Shown: positions 4,060 through 6,188 of the stretch, in pieces
Position numbering within the stretch: the first letter of the stretch is position 1
How the letters are laid out: every line of letters starts with the position of its first letter
Origin: Candidatus Latescibacterota bacterium
GTDB taxonomy: Bacteria > Latescibacterota > UBA2968 > GCA-2709665
Reading direction: 5' to 3'
Assembly (NCBI GenBank): GCA_030746455.1
Contig: JASLMQ010000591.1
Location: 1 to 6,188 of the forward strand
Length of the DNA: 6,188 nt
The notes under the pieces: model-generated
What the model was told of the DNA's origin: nothing
What the model saw: only the letters and a program-made list of their open reading frames with translations
Database searches by the model: none
Position numbers and translations under genes: made by a program

Positions 4060-6188
4060 ATGGAAATCCCCCTACCAGATAAACCTGTCAACCGGCTGAC
4101 CCGGCGGGAGATGGCCGTGTTCAGGAAATGGGTCGGTCTGGATGAAGGCGGCCCCGTTGTTCCCTATCCGACGGCGGAGGAGGCCCGGTGCCGACAGAGG
4201 CGTGAGCGATGGAAGCGTCGCTACGCCGGTAAGGGCGCGGTGGAACCCAGACTTCTGGTGCGCAACGAACAGATCGTAATGGCGAAGGCCAATGCCAGGC
4301 GGAATGCCGCCGCGAGGAAGTGGATCGACGGCATCCTCGAGAGAGCGGACGCTGCCGCCTGCACGCCTGACGGCTTCTACCAATCCTTCATCCCGGATGT
4401 GGGGCCCTGGAACAGCAGCGGAAACTTCTGCCCGAACTGCTATCCCAGCAAATCCCCTGAGCGCATCAGCTGGCGGTGGGACTGGCGCGACCCGGACCGC
4501 ATATCCTGTCCCCACTGCGGAATGGCATTCCCCAACGCCGGCTATCCAGAGGACGGCGTGCTGTCTCTTCCGCGGACCGGCAAGCAATACACCTTCCACA
4601 TTCTGAAGGCCGAACGGGAAAGCGCCGACTGGCGCCTTGGAGAGGCTGCAAAGCGCTTTGTGGGTCAGCCCATTCACGAATCGTTCTCAGGCAACATCCG
4701 CACCCACAAGATCGGTTGGGCGTTGAGTCAGGTGGAACCCTTGGGCCTGGCCTATTCGCTGACAGGACGGGAAGTCTACGCGAGGACCGTGGAACGCATC
4801 CTGCTTCGGATGGCCGAAGTCTATCCCGGCTACCTCCTCCAGAGCTACTTCCAGGATATCATCGATGCCGATCCCGGATACGCCGTGGACCACGCCGAGG
4901 AGCTCCCCACCGTCCTCAAGCGCAACGCGTGCCTCCCGGCCTACGATGGTCGGTACGGATACGGGCAGGACCGCACCACCACGCATCTGACGAAGGTCGC
5001 TACCGGTCTCTGGGGCTGCAGCCGAATCGCCCGGGAGCAGTTCTCCACGGGCAGCACGTTCCTCTCCCTGTTCCTGGGCTACGACCAGGTCAAGCGGGCC
5101 ATCGCGCCCGCTGTCCGACGCCGGCTCGAGCAGGATTTCCTGCTCGAGCTCTACCTGGATGTCCGCGCCTACACCCCCATCACCAACAAGTCCGGGGCGG
5201 TTCGGGCGGCACGGGTGGCCTTCGGGCGGGTCTACAACGTCAAGACAGAGGTCGATGCGGGCCTCAAGGGCTTCAGAGCGATCCTCGAGGCGCAGTTCCA
5301 CCCGGACGGATCGCCGATCGAGACCCCCGGCTACGGCCAGGCTACCATCCGGGAGGGATTGTGGATGATCCCGGAGATGCTTCCAGAAGTCGATACACTT
5401 CCCGGGGGAGACCGCTACCGGGCCGCGCTGGACACGCTTGGCGCGATTGCCACGCCCCCGGGGAATCAGCCTCCCATCGACGACTGCCACGCGAACATGT
5501 GGATCCCGCGTCGCACGGTCGACATCGCGTCGACTCGCTACGGGGTATCCATCCCCGATCCCGGAGACCCTCCATCGGACTTCGCCATCCTGAATACGAA
5601 GCTGGGAGGCCGGGCCATTCGTCGACCTGCGGCGGTGGCACTGAATCGTTTCTACGAGGGTCGTCGCCTGGCCTGCGTGGGATACGGCTCGGGTCCCAAG
5701 CGCGTCCAGATGTACGTCCTCGGTGAGGATGGAGGTCGCGTCCACCGACACGCGGGGGCTCTGACCGTGCAGCTCCACATCGGTGATTGGGACGTCTTCC
5801 CCGACCTGGGCTACATCAGCAATCATCCGGCGAACCAGTGGGTCAAGGCGACGGCAAGCCACCAGACCGTCGTGGTCGATGGCTCGAATTCGGTTCCCTC
5901 CGGGCCCAGCAGCCTTCTCGGTTTCGTGGGAACTGGGCGTTGCCGGTTTGTGGATATGGCCTCACCCCTGGGAGGCGGCGCCGTGCTTCGCCGTGCCCTT
6001 ACCCTCATAAAGAAGGATGACGGCAGTCCCATTTTGATCGACCTTTTCGAAGTGACAGGCGGACGCGTTCACGACTACAACGTCCGGGCGAACGTGCCCC
6101 CGGGCCAGCTCAGCCTGTCAATCCCAGACCTCCGACCAAGGAGGCCACTCGACTACAGGTCGCTTTCCAGCTCCCCCCTGCTCGACTT
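4060..6188 (+). CDS. Heparinase II/III-like protein, putative polysaccharide lyase (3' partial)
   Basis: The frame is open from ATG 4060 to the right edge, giving 709 residues with no stop. An N-terminal region (about 75-170) carries two cysteine pairs, CPNC (124-127) and CPHC (150-153), in a zinc-knuckle-like arrangement followed by AFPNAGYPEDG (156-166). A long, probably alpha-helical toroid region follows (about 175-480), with segments such as HKIGWALSQVEPLGLAYSLTG (216-236). The beta-rich C-terminal part holds the family signature: DVFPDLGYISNHPANQW (578-594), then SHQTVVVDG (600-608), with H601 at the conserved catalytic or metal histidine. Relatives cleave acidic polysaccharides such as heparan, alginate or ulvan-type polymers by beta-elimination. 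No signal peptide is visible, which is odd for an enzyme expected outside the cytoplasm. The gene is separated from upstream genes by a terminator, so it needs its own promoter. The family is fairly sure; the substrate is unknown. Confidence 0.85.
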   Translation, partial: MEIPLPDKPVNRLTRREMAVFRKWVGLDEGGPVVPYPTAEEARCRQRRERWKRRYAGKGAVEPRLLVRNEQIVMAKANARRNAAARKWIDGILERADAAACTPDGFYQSFIPDVGPWNSSGNFCPNCYPSKSPERISWRWDWRDPDRISCPHCGMAFPNAGYPEDGVLSLPRTGKQYTFHILKAERESADWRLGEAAKRFVGQPIHESFSGNIRTHKIGWALSQVEPLGLAYSLTGREVYARTVERILLRMAEVYPGYLLQSYFQDIIDADPGYAVDHAEELPTVLKRNACLPAYDGRYGYGQDRTTTHLTKVATGLWGCSRIAREQFSTGSTFLSLFLGYDQVKRAIAPAVRRRLEQDFLLELYLDVRAYTPITNKSGAVRAARVAFGRVYNVKTEVDAGLKGFRAILEAQFHPDGSPIETPGYGQATIREGLWMIPEMLPEVDTLPGGDRYRAALDTLGAIATPPGNQPPIDDCHANMWIPRRTVDIASTRYGVSIPDPGDPPSDFAILNTKLGGRAIRRPAAVALNRFYEGRRLACVGYGSGPKRVQMYVLGEDGGRVHRHAGALTVQLHIGDWDVFPDLGYISNHPANQWVKATASHQTVVVDGSNSVPSGPSSLLGFVGTGRCRFVDMASPLGGGAVLRRALTLIKKDDGSPILIDLFEVTGGRVHDYNVRANVPPGQLSLSIPDLRPRRPLDYRSLSSSPLLD
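5124..5149 (+). repeat. Perfect 12-bp inverted repeat inside the heparinase-like gene
   Basis: GCTCGAGCAGGA (5124-5135) is mirrored by TCCTGCTCGAGC (5138-5149) around a 2-nt TT centre. The DNA lies within the codons for residues RLEQDFLLEL of the heparinase-like protein. It could act as a dyad-symmetric protein-binding site or a cruciform/hairpin. It may equally be a by-product of the repeated CTC-GAG codon pair on both sides. No function is known. Confidence 0.6.

Noticed and set aside
4476..5726. Long + strand open frame of 416 codons
   Set aside because: It is rich in Arg, Gly, Pro and Ser with no family motif. It lies wholly inside the heparinase-like gene in another frame, where the true frame carries clear family signatures. 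Long stop-free shadow frames are expected in GC-rich DNA.
4687..5862. Long - strand open frame of 391 codons
   Set aside because: It is antisense to the heparinase-like gene, has no recognisable domain and no good ribosome site that I could see, and its composition is typical of a complementary-strand shadow.
1..6188. CRISPR array, tRNA, rRNA, insertion sequence or attachment site
   Set aside because: I saw no regularly spaced repeats, cloverleaf-like segment, transposase motif or flanking direct repeats on either strand.

Overview
The window is GC-rich DNA, densely coding, with every supported gene on the + strand. It carries four families: a xylose-isomerase-like TIM barrel, a ceramidase-fold protein, a UroD/MtaA-like protein and a heparinase II/III-like protein. 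That mix is typical of large environmental heterotroph genomes such as Planctomycetota, Latescibacterota, Hydrogenedentota or Poribacteria-like lineages. This placement is inferred from family content and strong Shine-Dalgarno sites; the sequence alone does not fix a phylum.

Layout. (A) Positions 1-3319 hold three co-directional genes with 33 and 65 bp gaps and no visible terminator between them. They are the 3' part of a sugar phosphate isomerase/epimerase-like gene, a 441-residue neutral/alkaline ceramidase-fold protein, and a 408-residue uroporphyrinogen decarboxylase/MtaA-family protein. They are probably one operon that begins left of the window. (B) Positions 3320-3962 are a self-contained unit: a good sigma-70-type promoter, a small lipoprotein with two LTxxQ-type motifs (Spy/CpxP-like), and a strong intrinsic terminator. 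(C) From 4060 to the right edge runs a long heparinase II/III-like gene, open at the window end. It has an N-terminal two-CxxC zinc-knuckle-like segment and the usual SHxTVVVDG signature.

How the genes may work together. The TIM barrel, the metallohydrolase-fold protein and the methyltransferase-like protein would suit catabolism of a modified sugar or a methylated or amide-linked compound. The polysaccharide-lyase-like gene next door suits use of acidic polysaccharides. No substrate can be read from the sequence. The ceramidase-fold protein lacks the family's nucleophilic serine and a signal peptide, so it is unlikely to be a real ceramidase. The UroD-like protein keeps an HxC metal motif that suggests methyl transfer rather than haem synthesis.

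I found no RNA genes, CRISPR array, insertion sequence or tRNA. The most distinctive non-genic item is a perfect 12-bp inverted repeat with a 2-nt centre inside the heparinase-like gene. Nothing here is convincingly a new system. The best leads are the altered active sites and the function of the three-gene cluster.
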